Source: Chloranthus sessilifolius (lineage: Eukaryota > Streptophyta > Magnoliopsida > Chloranthales > Chloranthaceae). From it: DNA of 64,000 nucleotides. The DNA is taken from assembly GCA_021018995.1 (NCBI GenBank), contig CM037588.1, positions 89,006,765 to 89,070,764 of the forward strand, in the 5' to 3' direction. Both the position numbers and the translations under genes were made by a program. Numbering within the stretch: position 1 is the stretch's first letter; every line of letters begins with the position of its first letter. Under the pieces are notes generated by a model. The model was not told where the DNA came from, did no database searches, and was given only the letters and a program-made list of their open reading frames with translations. This document shows, one piece after another, positions 45,699 to 56,925 of this stretch.

Positions 45699-46801
45699 TT
45701 AGGTTTGTTGTTTGGGATATGGGGCATTGGGATAGAGAGAGAGAGAGAGAGAAAGGAAAAAGATATTTTGGTCTGTATAAATGATATATGTTGGTTTTAG
45801 ATTTCTGAGGAGATGTTGTGTGGATGTATATGTTTCTTTTCACTGTTTAGATGGCGGATGGCCGTCATCGGTGAAAAGCTATACACTAGATCCTTGGTTT
45901 TCTGTTTATCGCATATATTAGTTTCTAGTTTCTATTTAGCAGTTATTTTGCCATCTTTGTTATTTGTCAGAGTTTAATTACATTGCTTCCGCATTTTGTA
46001 TCACTTTGATGTAAAATAAGGAAACCTTGATGAAAGGATCATATCAGGTGATCCGATGGCGCAACCTTTTCTAGTTGAGAGACTGGGAAACGTCGGGCTG
46101 TCACACCAAGTTTTGTCGGACTCCTTGGATTTTGTTGCTTGCAATTCTAAATTGTTGCAAGTTCGTGTGAACTTGGACACCCTTGGACAGTTCAGACTGT
46201 TTTGATGGATTTTTGGGATATACTGTTTGATGAAGCTTCGTTTTGAAAATAAGTGCCTTAAGGTTTTATTTGAAATGGAAGAAAATGATAAATGCTTTGA
46301 AAATTAGTTTTGAATGATGGTTTTAACTCTTGTCATAGAACCTATGTTTTCGAATGATGAAAATGTGAGTTTATATTGGATGTCCTCTACTGAGCTTAGT
46401 TGTTAGCTCACCCCGACTATACGTCACAGGTATAACAGTTAACAGGATACGGGACTCATGGATTGAGGGCTGGGAAGAGCCCTAAGATTGTGGGATCATA
46501 GATTGTGTACCTTGTTGAGTTTGGGAAGTTGGACTTGGTACTTTTTGTACTCATATATACCTTTTATATACCAAATTTTGGTGATGTTTGGTCATCACCG
46601 GCTGTTTGTTTTAGTTTACTATCCTTGTTGTATGTTAGAACTGGAGCTTTTATTTATGCCATATGTTTATTCCAAGCATTTTTATAACAAATTGTGATCT
46701 ATGATCTAGTGGTTCGAGTTTTTCCCATTTAGTTTCTGTGTAAAGTAGAAAAAATATATATATCTCGAAAAATTTAGGTTGGAAAATTCCGGGCTGTCAC
46801 A

Positions 46802-48772
46802 GTTGGTATTAGAGCTTAGGCGTTGGGTCTTATTGGGACTCAGACGCGATGACATTAGATTTCGTCAGAACATAGGAGGGACTCACTATCCCTATTCTGA
46901 AATCCCTGAATGACCTTAGATTTTGTCGAAACTTAGACTTATTTGGTCAGAGCATTAGAACCTTAATTAGACATCATTTGGATCTTCATGATCACTTTTG
47001 ATTGAAACCTTGTTTCATTGTGACAAATTACTATGCCTCCAAGAGGTCAAACAAGAGGTGGTCATGTTAGGAATACCAGGAGTGGTGAAGGGATCACCAC
47101 AAGATTGAATTGGATTCTAGTTAGTGAGCGAGGTCCTCCTTCGGAGGAAAGTCAAGAAAGAGAAAAAGACAAAGGATGATCCAGATCATGGAGACAACAA
47201 TAAATATGATGGCTCAGCAGGCGGTATTGTTGGCAGCTAATAATACCAATAACCATCAGCAGATGCCACCTATGCCTCCAGTTACACCTATTCCACCACC
47301 TCACCCTAGATTCGTTGAGTTTAGGACATAGAGGCCTCCTAGTTTCTATGGCTAGATAGATCCATTGGAGGTAGAGAAATGGATGAATCTGACTTAGAAG
47401 CTCTTGCTGAGACTGTCGTGTACTGAGGCAGAGAAGGTGAGTTGGGCTTCTTGCCACATAGAAGGAGACACCGATCCTTGGTGGAAATCGGTATTGCAGA
47501 TGAGAGAGCAAGAGAACCTAGATGGGGCATGGACTTGGGAAGAGTTTGTTGAGGTGTTTAACAAGGAGTACTTCCCAAAGCAGCGACGAAATTAGATGGC
47601 AGCAAAGTTTATGACCTCGGAACAAGGGAGAATGACTGTGAGAGAGTACATTATAGAATCTATAAGGTTATCACGATTTGACCCAGATTATGTGGCCACA
47701 AAAATTATGAAGGCCAATAAATTTGAAAGTGGGCTTAGGCCGATTCTATGTGATAGAATCGCGATATTTGAATTGAAAACTTACGCAAAAGTGGTAAGGC
47801 GTTAGTTGCTCAGAAATCTATAAAAGACATGTATAAGAGACAAGAGCAGCAAAATAAAAATATAGCAGACCAAGGGAGGTCAAGTACTTCTGTGCTTGCA
47901 AACGGGAGGCCAAAATTTGTTATGCCGACACCACCTCAATCTACCCACACTGCTTACTCAAGACCATCTATGTCCACACCTGCGGTGCCCCTTCGTCTTG
48001 CAAACCACACGACCGCGAGGACATTGAGAGTAATTTAGACTTCCCACACTTCCTCGTCCGCACCGATGGAATCCTGCTCATGATGCGGGGGACGACATAC
48101 GACTAAGCGATATAGGTGGACCATCGGTGCATGCTTCAATTGTGGCCAGGTGGGGCATCAGATACGGTACTGTCCGGCGTTGAAGAAGGACAGGACGCCT
48201 TCGGCATGAGAACCCATCGATCAATACAAGTGATGTATATATCGAGTTCTTGTGTGTTTCATCTCAGAAAATGTTAATTTTTGTATTTTGGGTGTATGAT
48301 CGGTATTTTAGATCATCTTTCCGACGTATGTATGGGGGAATCGTTAATACAAGTAATGGTTCATTTTGGCAATTAATGATTTCAACATTTTCTTATTCTA
48401 TTATGGCAATGGTCAAATTTCAATTATGGTACATGTTGTAGTCTTTGTGGCTATGGTTATGAGCTTAGTGGACAGGTTCGTGCTAGTTGTTGTGCAAAAT
48501 TTGAGTTTGGCAAATGATTACTATATTCATAATCGAGTGTCGCATCATGAATTTTGGCAAACGACACTTTAATTATGGGGAGGCGAATGTAAGCACCAGA
48601 TTCTTTTCAAAAATATGTCCATCAATTTTCGAGGCCGAAAATTCTTTATGGAGGGAAGAATGTAACAACCCCAAACTTTTAAGTATAAATCGATTCGTAT
48701 CAGGATGTGAGTGGTAAGACCTTGTTACTTAGGTCAATTTTCGAGGATGAAAATTTTATAAGGTGGGAAGAA
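46802..48772 (+). mobile_element. First interior of the gag-only array
   Basis: A Met-tRNA-type primer-binding site, TTGGTATTAGAGC, follows the LTR. A fossil gag begins at 47033 (Met-Pro-Pro-Arg-Gly) and ends near 48208 with CFNCGQVGHQIRYCP at 48132-48176, preceded by a Cys-Gly-Gly-x-His half-motif. The remainder is AT-rich non-coding sequence ending in a purine tract AAGGTGGGAAGAA next to the second LTR. An earlier purine tract with an LTR-like start, TGTAACAACCCC, sits at about 48640-48675. Confidence 0.88.
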
Positions 48773-51420
48773 TGCAATGACCCTAAAATCTTGGAAACCA
48801 TGTAAGTCGGATATTATGTGTGTGTGAATGTGGTTTGTGGTTCACAAGGGAACCCATGCAATTTAACACACTTCAGTGTATATGTGTCTCACACCAAGAG
48901 AGGGTTAGTTGAAATAGTAACACAAAATGAATGTGTTTGTGGTTTGCAAGAAAGCAAACTCACTTGCTACGTTAGGAGGGGGTCTCACACGTGAGACTCA
49001 TTTATGAGTTTTGAGAGTTGTAGTTTAGAGAGAGAAAGGAGAAGGAGAAGAGAAGCTCATCGGATGCATGTGCTCCGAAGCTATGGGATTTTGTGAAGAA
49101 TTAGTGGGCTTGAGTGAGGAGATCTGTGGTCGTTGCGACGGTTGGTGAGTTGCGGGGTGTGATTTGAAGCTGAGTGGGGCTATGAAAACCCATTTTCTTG
49201 TGTTAATATTTGTCTGTTTTGAGTCACGAGATCGTAGTGAGGTTTATGCGAAGTGTATGTGTGTGTGAAGGATTGCTTACGATTACGTTGGCTAGGTTGT
49301 GAACAAGGAGCTCGATGAGATCGGGTGGGTTATGAAAACCCTTTTCTAGCAACAAGGAAGACGATCCGATCTATGAGTGAATCGTCGAGATAAAGGTGAG
49401 AAATCAATACCTTAATATGTTTAAAGTTAGTTATTTAATGTTTAATGTAATGTGCATGATGTATGGAAGAGGTTTGATGAAGATCGAGTTGAGGAAAAAC
49501 TTGGATCTAAAACATCTTTGGTTGCCGTGAGGCTCTGTGACCCACTCGCGCAAGGTTTAAGTGACTTAGAGGTTCGCTCGCTTGAGGCCTTCGCATGACC
49601 ATCATCAGTGCAATGTAATGCAGGTCGATCGCGCAAGGAAATGTTTGTTTTGTGCTTGTACGCCCCAGCTCCAGAGCTCGCTTGCGTGAGAAACAGAGTA
49701 TATCTATTTGATCTTTTTGTTTGAATTCTTTAGAAATGTGTACCTTAGGTTTTATTATGCATTCCTAAGAGATATTTGGACACTTTGAATGTTGGATTAA
49801 AGTGTTGAGCTTGCATGTAAGTTCTCAAGAAAACTATGCGTGGAATGTGATGAGTGTGATTTGATGTAGGGGAACTTCAACACGAATTTACATGTTTAAC
49901 CTTGATTCCTAGTTCTTTCATGTGATTGTATGAAAAATGTTAAGTTTGATCGTGTTTGAACTTGTGTTTATTTTTTTCAAACTGGAACTGGAATTTATGA
50001 ATTTGAATATAAACTCTAGAAATAGGTAGGAGAAGTGCAAAGCTTGTTGCACTTAAATCGTGATTTGTAAAGATGCGCTTGATACTGTTTGATTTTTAAC
50101 AACTTTTGACATTGTTTTAAGCTTGACTGTGAAATGATAGTTGGATTTTGAGATGGCTTATGAAACTAGTTTGAATCGCCTTGACTGCCTCAGAAAGATG
50201 TGAATTATTGACGCTTGGAAATGTCGATTTAACTCGATGACGCTTGGACTTTGACGTGAAACGTGCATTATTAATCCTTTGGATTCTTTTGACTACATCC
50301 CTTGGGCCGGTACGGTAGTATAATTTGTACAAACATTTATACATACGTCGCATATGCATCCCTTGAAAACATCATTCATCCCTTTGACAATCATTGACCA
50401 TTGGACATCCTCGGATACATTGGACACCTTTGGATACATTGGACATCCTCGGATACATTGGAAACCTTGGAAACATTGTAACACCTTTGGACACTTTGGA
50501 CACCTTTGGATACTTGTGACACCCTTGTATAGTTTCGGTTGCAAATTCGACATTGTTTGCAAATGTGTTTGAATCTTGGACACCCTTGGATAGTTCTAAT
50601 TGTTTTAAAAGAATTTTTTTATCGATACTGTTTTGAGAAAACTCCGTTTGAAAAGTAAATGCTTGGAAAGTTATGCGTTGAAAGTCCGTTTTGAAATGAA
50701 GGAAAATGAATAAGGTTTTGAAACCCAGTTTTGTCGGACTCCTTGGACTGTGTTGCTTGCAATTCTATATTGTTGCAAGTTCATGTGAACTTGGACACCC
50801 TTGAACACTCCCGACTGTTTTGATGGCTTTTTGGGATATACTATTTGACGAAACTTCATTTTGAAAATAAGTGCCTTAAGGTTCTGTTTGGAATGGAAGA
50901 AAATGAAAAATGCTTTGAAAATTAGTTTTGAATGATGGTTTTAACTCTTGTCATAGAACCTATGTTTTCGAATGATGAAAATGTGAGTTTATATTGGATG
51001 TCCTCTACTGAGTTTAGTTGTTAGTTCACCCCGACTATACGTCACAGGTATAACAGTTAATAGGATACGGGACTCGTGGATTGAGGACTAGGAAAAGCGC
51101 TAAGATTGCGGGATTGTAGATTGTGTACCTTGTGAAGTATGGTAAGTTGGACTTGGTACTTTTTGTACTCATATATACCTTTTATATACCACTTTTTTGT
51201 GATGTTTGATCATCACCGATGGTTTGTTTTAGTTTACTGTCCGTATTTTATGTTAGAACTGGAGCTTTTATTTATTCCATATGTTTGTATCAAGCATTTC
51301 TGTATCTGATTATGATCTACGATCTGGCGGTTTGGGTTTTCATATTGAGTTTTGATGTAAAGTAGAAAATATATATATATATCTCAGAAAATTCAGGTTG
51401 GGAAATTCCAGGCTGTCACA
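48773..51420 (+). mobile_element. Middle LTR of the array
   Basis: At 2648 bp it shows the same sequence of parts as the first LTR and no insertion: donor-like AAAGGTGAG with GT at 49396, palindromic words at 49530-49690, TTGGACA words at 50390-50530, and acceptor-like CGTCACAG ending at 51047. It abuts interiors on both sides with no target duplication. Confidence 0.92.
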
Positions 51421-54229
51421 GTTTGTATCAGAGCTTAGGCATTAGGTTTTATTAGGACTCAAACGCGATGACATTAGATTCCATCAGAACTTAGGAGGGA
51501 TTCACTATCCCTATTCTGAAATCCCTGAATGACCTTAGATTTTGTCAGAACTTGGACTTATTTGGTTAGAGAATTAGAACCTTAATTAGACATCATTTGG
51601 ATCTTCATGATCACTTTTGATTGAAACCTTGTTTCATTGTGACAGATTACTATGCTTCCAAGAGGTCAACCAAGAGGTGGTTGTGTTAGGAATACTATGA
51701 GTGGTGAAGGGATCACCACAAGATTGAATCGGATTCCAAATAGTGAACGAGGTCCTTCGGAGGAGGAAAGCTAAGAAAGAGAAGAAAGACAAAGGATGAT
51801 ATAGATCATGGAGACCATGGCAAATACTATGGCTCAGTAAGCGACATTGTTGGTAGCTAATAATACCAATAACCATCAGCAGATGCCACCTATGCCTCCA
51901 GTTACACCTATTCCACTACCTCATTTTGGATTCGTTTAGGAGATTGAGGCCTCCTTGTTTCTATGGCCAGACAGATCCATTGGAGGCAGAGAAATGGGTG
52001 AATTTGACTGAGAAGCTCTTGTAGAGACTGTCGTGTACTGAGGCAGAGAAGGTGAGTTGGGCTTCTTTCCAATTAGAAGGACACGCTAATCCTTGGTGGA
52101 AATCAGTGTTGCAAATGAGAGTAGGAGAACCCAGATGAGGCATGGACTTGCGAAGAGTTTGTTAAGGTGTTTAATAAGGAGTACTTCCCAAAGCAGCTAC
52201 AAAATTAGATGGCAGCAAAGTTTATGACCTTGGAACAAGACCATCTATGTCCACACCTGCGGTGCCCCTTCGGCATAAAAAATTTTGGCCTCTCGTCTGC
52301 AAGCACAGAAGTACTTGACCTCCCTTGGTCTGGTATATTTTTATTTTGCTGCTCTTGTCTCTTGTACATGTCTTTTATAGATTTCCCAGCAACTAACGCC
52401 TTACCACTTCTGCGTACGTTTTCAATTCAAATACCGCGATTCTATCACATAGAATCGGCCTAAGCCCACTTTCAAATTTATTGGCCTTCATAATTTTCGT
52501 GGCCACATAATCTGGGTCAAATCGTGATAACCTTATAAATTCTATACTGTACTCTCTCACTGTGAGCGAGGTCCTCCTCCGGAGGAAAGTCAAGAAAGAG
52601 AAAAAAGATAAAGGATGATGCAGATCATGGAGACCACAATAAATACGATGGCTCAGCAGGCGGTATTGTTGGCAGCTAATAATACCAATAACCATCAACA
52701 GATGCCACCTATGCCTCCAGTTACACCTATTCCACCACCTCACCCTGGATTCGTTGAGTTTAGGACATAGAGGCCTCCTAGTTTCTATGGCTAGATAGAT
52801 CCGTTGAAGGTAGAGAAATGGATGAATCTGACTTAGAAGCTCTTGCTGAGACTGTCGTGTACTGAAGCAGAGAAGGTGAGTTGGGCTTCTTGCCACATAG
52901 AAGGAGACACCGATCCTTGGTGGAAATCGGTATTGCAGATGAGAGAGTAAGAGAACCCAAATGGGGCATGGACTTCGAAAAACTTTGTTGAGGTGTTTAA
53001 CAAGGAGTACTTCCCAAAGCAGCTACGAAATTAGATAGCAGCAAAGTTTATGACCTCGGAACAAGGGAGAATGACTGTGAGAGAGTACAGTATAGAATTT
53101 ATAAGGTTACAATGATTTAACCCAGAATATGTGGCCACGAAAATTATGAAGGCCAATAAATTTGAAAGTGGGCTTAGGCCGATTCTATGTGATAGAATTG
53201 CGGTATTTGAATTGAAAACTTATGCAGAAGTGGTAAGGCGTTAGTTGCTGAGAAATCTATAAAAGACATGTACAAGAGACAAGAGCAGCAAAATAAAAAT
53301 ATAGTAGACCAAGGGAGGTCAAGTACTTCTGTGCCTGCAGACGAGAGGCCAAAATTTTTTATGCCGACACCACCTCAATCTACCCACACTGCTTACTCAA
53401 GACCATCTATGTCCACACCTGCAATGCCCCTTCGCCTTGCAAACCCCACGACCGCGGGGACATTGAGAGTAATTTAGACTTCCCACACTTCTTCGTCCGC
53501 ATCGATGGAATCTTGCCCATGATGCGGGGGATGACATACGACTAAGCGATATAGGTGAACCACCGGTGCATGCTTCAATTGTGGCCAGGTGGGGCATCAG
53601 ATACAGTACTGTCTGGCGTTGAAGAAGGACAGGATGCCTTCGGCATGAGAACCCATCGATCAATACAAGTGATGTATATATCAAGTTCTTGTGTGTTTCA
53701 TCTCAGAAAATGTTAATTTTTGTATTTTGGGTGTATGATCGGTATTTTAGATCATCTTTCCGATGTATGTATGGGGGAATCGTTAATACACGTAATGGTT
53801 CATCTTGGCAATTAACGATTTGAACGTTTTCTTATTCTATTATGGCAATGGTCAAATTTCAATTATGGTACATGTTGTAGTCTTTGTGGATATGGTTATG
53901 AGTTTAGTGTACAGGTTCATGCTAGTTGTTGTGCAAATTTTGAGTTTGGAAAATGATTACCATATTCATAATCGAGTGTCGCATCATGAATTTTGGCGAA
54001 TGACACTTTAATTATGGGGAGGCGAATGTAAGCACCCGATTCTTTTCGGAAATATGTCCGTCAATTTTCGAGGCCGAAAATTCTTTATGGAGGGAAGAAT
54101 GTAACAACCCCAAACTTTTAAGTATAAATCGATTTGTATCAGGATGTGAGTGTTCAGTTTGATGTGCGTGGTAAGACCTCGTTACTTAGGTCAATTTTAG
54201 AGGATGAAAATTTTATAAGGTGGGAAGAA
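51421..54229 (+). mobile_element. Second interior of the array, with repeated gag blocks
   Basis: A primer-binding site TTTGTATCAGAGC is followed by gag sequence, then by an inverted gag block (52271-52560), then by a second direct run of gag from about 52563 that reaches the zinc knuckle near 53571. The inverted block matches 53080-53369 almost exactly, making an inverted repeat with a spacer of about 520 bp. The 3' part repeats the double purine-tract arrangement of the first interior. Fossil. Confidence 0.85.
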
Positions 54230-56925
54230 TGTAATGACCCTAAAATCTTGGAAATCGTGTAAGTCGAATATTATGTGTGCGTGAATGTAGTGTGTGGTTC
54301 ACAAGGGAACCCATGCAATTTAACACACTTTGGTGTATATGTGTCTCACACCAAGAGAGGGTTAGTGGATAAAGTAACCCAAAATGAATGTGTTTGTGGT
54401 TTGCAAGAAAGCAAACTCACTTGCTATGTTAGGAGGGGGTCTCACACATGAGACTCATTTGTGAGTTTTGAGAGTTGTAGCTTTGAGAGAAAACGGAGAA
54501 GGAGAAGAGGAGCTCGCCGGATGCGTGTGCTCCGAAGCTTTGGGATTTCGTGAAGAATTAGTGCGCTTGAGTGAGGAGGAGATCTGTGGTCGTTGCGACA
54601 GTTGGTGAGTTGCGGGTCGTCATTTGAATCCAAGTGGGGCTTTGAAAACCCATTTTCTTGTGAGAATATTTGTTTGTTTTGAGCTGTGAGATCGTAGTAA
54701 GGTTTATGCGAAGTGTATGTGTGTGTGAAGGATCGCCTACGATTACGTTGGCTATGTCGTGAACAAGGAGCTCAGTGAGATCTGGTGGGTTTTGGAAACA
54801 TTTTTCTAGTAATAAAGAAGACGATCTGATCTACGAGTGAATTGTCGAGATAAAGGTGAGAAATCAATACCTTAACATATTTAAAGTTTATTATTTAATG
54901 TTTAATGTAATATACATAATGGATGAAAGAGGTTTGATGAAGATCAAGTTGAGGAAAAACTCGGATCTGAAACATCTTTGGTTCTCGTGCGCATGAGCTC
55001 CAGAGCTCGCTCGAGTGAGAAACCTTCTGAAGTCATAAGTAAGCCGTGAGGATCGGTGACTCACTCACGCGAGGTTTAAGTGACTTAGAGGTTCACTCGC
55101 GCGAGGCCTCGTGTGACCATCATCAATGCACTGCAATGCAGGTCGGTCGCGTGAGGAAATGTTTGTTTTGTGCTTGCGTGCCCAAGCTCCAGAGCTCGCT
55201 CGTGCGAGAAACAGAGTATATCTATTTGATATTGTTGTTTGAATTCTTTGAAAATATGTACCTTAGGTTCTATTATGCATTCCAAAGAATTATTTGGACA
55301 CTTTGAATGTAGGATTAAAGTGTTGAGTTTGCATGTAAATTCTCAGAAAAACTATGCGTGGAATGTGATGTGCGTGATTTGAGGTAGGGGAACTTCAACA
55401 CGAATTTACATGCTTAACCTTGATTCATAGTTTTTTTATGTGGTTGTATGGAAAATGTTAAGTTTGATCGTGTTTGAACTTGTGTTGATTTCTTTAAAAC
55501 TGGAACTGGAATTTATGAATTTGAATATAAAGTCTAGAAATAGGTAGGAGAAGTAAAAGCTTATTGCACTTAAATCGTGATTTGTAAAGATGCACTTGAT
55601 ACTATTTGATTTTAAACAACCTTTGACATTGTTTTGAGCTTGACTGTGAATGAAAGTTAGATTTTGAGATGGTTTGTGAAACTAGTTTGAATCACGTTGA
55701 CTGCCTCAGAAAGATGTGAATTATTGACGGTTGGAAATGTCAATTTAACCCGATGACGCTTGGACTTTGACGTGAAACATGCATTATGAATCCTTTGGAT
55801 TCTTTTTACTGCATCCCTTGAGCCAGTACAACAGTATAATCCATACAAACATTCATACATACGCCGCATATGCATCCCTTGGAAACATCTTTCATCCCTT
55901 GGACAATCATTGACCCTTGGACACCTTTTGGATACATTGGACACCCTTGGATACATTGGACACCTTGAAAATATTGTAACACCTTTGGACACTTTGGACA
56001 CCCTTGGATACATTGTGACACCCTTGTATAGTTTTGATTGCAAATTCGACATTGTTTGCAAATGTGCTTGAATCTTAGAAACCCTTAGATAGTTCTAATT
56101 GTTTCAAAAGAATCTTTTTATCGATACTGTTTTGAGGAAACTCCGTTTGAAAAGTAAATGCTTGGAAAGTTATGGGTAGAAAGTCCGTTTTGAAATGAAG
56201 GAAAATGAATAAGGTTTTGAAACCCAGTTTTGTCGGACTCCTTGGACTGTGTTGTTTGCAATTCTATCTTATTGCAAGTTCGTGTGAACTTGGACACCCT
56301 TGGATACTCCTGACTGTTTTGATGGCTTTTTGGGATATACTGTTTGATGAAACTTCATTTTGAAAATAAGTGCCTTAAGGTTCTGTTTGAAATGGAAGAA
56401 AATGATAAATGCTCTGAAAATTAGTTTTAAATGATAGTTTTAACTCTTGTCATAGAACCCATGTTTTCGAATGATGAAAATGTGAGTTTATATTGGATGT
56501 CCTCTACGGAGCTTAGTTGTTAGCTCACCCCGATTATATGTCACAGGTATAACAGTTGACAGGATACGGGACTCGTGGATTGAGGACTGGGAAGAGCGCT
56601 AAGATTGCGAGATCGTAGATTGTGTACCCTGTGGAGTTTGGTAAGTTGGACTTGGTACTTTTTGTACTCATATATACCTTTTATATACCACTTTTTGATG
56701 ATGTTTGGTCATCACCGATGGTTTGTTTTAGTTTTCAATCCTTGCTGTATGTTAGAACTGGAGCTTTTATTTATGTCATATGTTTGTACAAGGCATTTCC
56801 GTATCAAATCGTGATCTACAATCTGGCAGTCCGGGTTTTTCTCATTTAGTTTCGGTGTAAAGTAGAAAAAAAAATATATATATATATCTCAAAAAATTCA
56901 GGTTGGGAAAATCTGGGTTGTCACA
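54230..56925 (+). mobile_element. Last LTR of the array
   Basis: At 2696 bp it has the same architecture as the other two: donor-like GT at 54856, acceptor-like TGTCACAG ending at 56546. It has an enlarged set of CTCGCGCGAG-type words at 54985-55210 and fewer TTGGACA units at 55905-56025. The right flank AGTTA pairs with that at 41495. Confidence 0.92.

Larger units (their letters stand above)
43445..46105 (+). mobile_element. Solo LTR nested in the first LTR
   Basis: It runs from TGTAACAATCC to GGGCTGTCACA and is flanked by CCTAG and CCAAG; the empty site in the sister LTRs is CCCAG, so the duplication has decayed by one base on each side. Contents in order: TATA CTATAAAAA near 44012; donor-like AAGAGGTAGG at 44126; TA tracts at 44250-44372; GCCGCGGC palindromes at 44436-44570; a 27-29 bp tandem repeat at 45214-45350; an acceptor-like TGCAG at 45585; an acidic frame; and GGCCGTCATCGGTG near 45860. 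Confidence 0.9.
41500..46801 (+). mobile_element. First LTR of the array, interrupted by a solo LTR
   Basis: It runs from TGTAATGACCC to GGGCTGTCACA. Without the insertion at 43445-46105 it measures about 2.64 kb, like the other two. Parts: a GAGA-rich leader (41750-41790), donor-like AAAGGTGAG with GT at 42123, CTCGCGCGAG-type palindromic words (42262-42425), and TTGGACA/TTGGATACA words (43120-43240). After the solo LTR come acceptor-like CGTCACAG (46430) and GGTCATCACCGG (46586). Confidence 0.9.
41500..56925 (+). mobile_element. Del-type gag-only element with three LTRs and two interiors
   Basis: Three LTRs (41500-46801, 48773-51420, 54230-56925) alternate with two interiors. The whole is flanked by identical AGTTA at 41495-41499 and 56926-56930, with no duplication around the middle LTR. 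It is therefore one insertion that became a tandem array, most simply by unequal recombination. The interiors carry only gag-like sequence with a zinc knuckle and no protease, polymerase or integrase, like the TR-GAG class of non-autonomous plant elements. The LTRs look about 90% alike. Its gag is broken. Confidence 0.88.
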
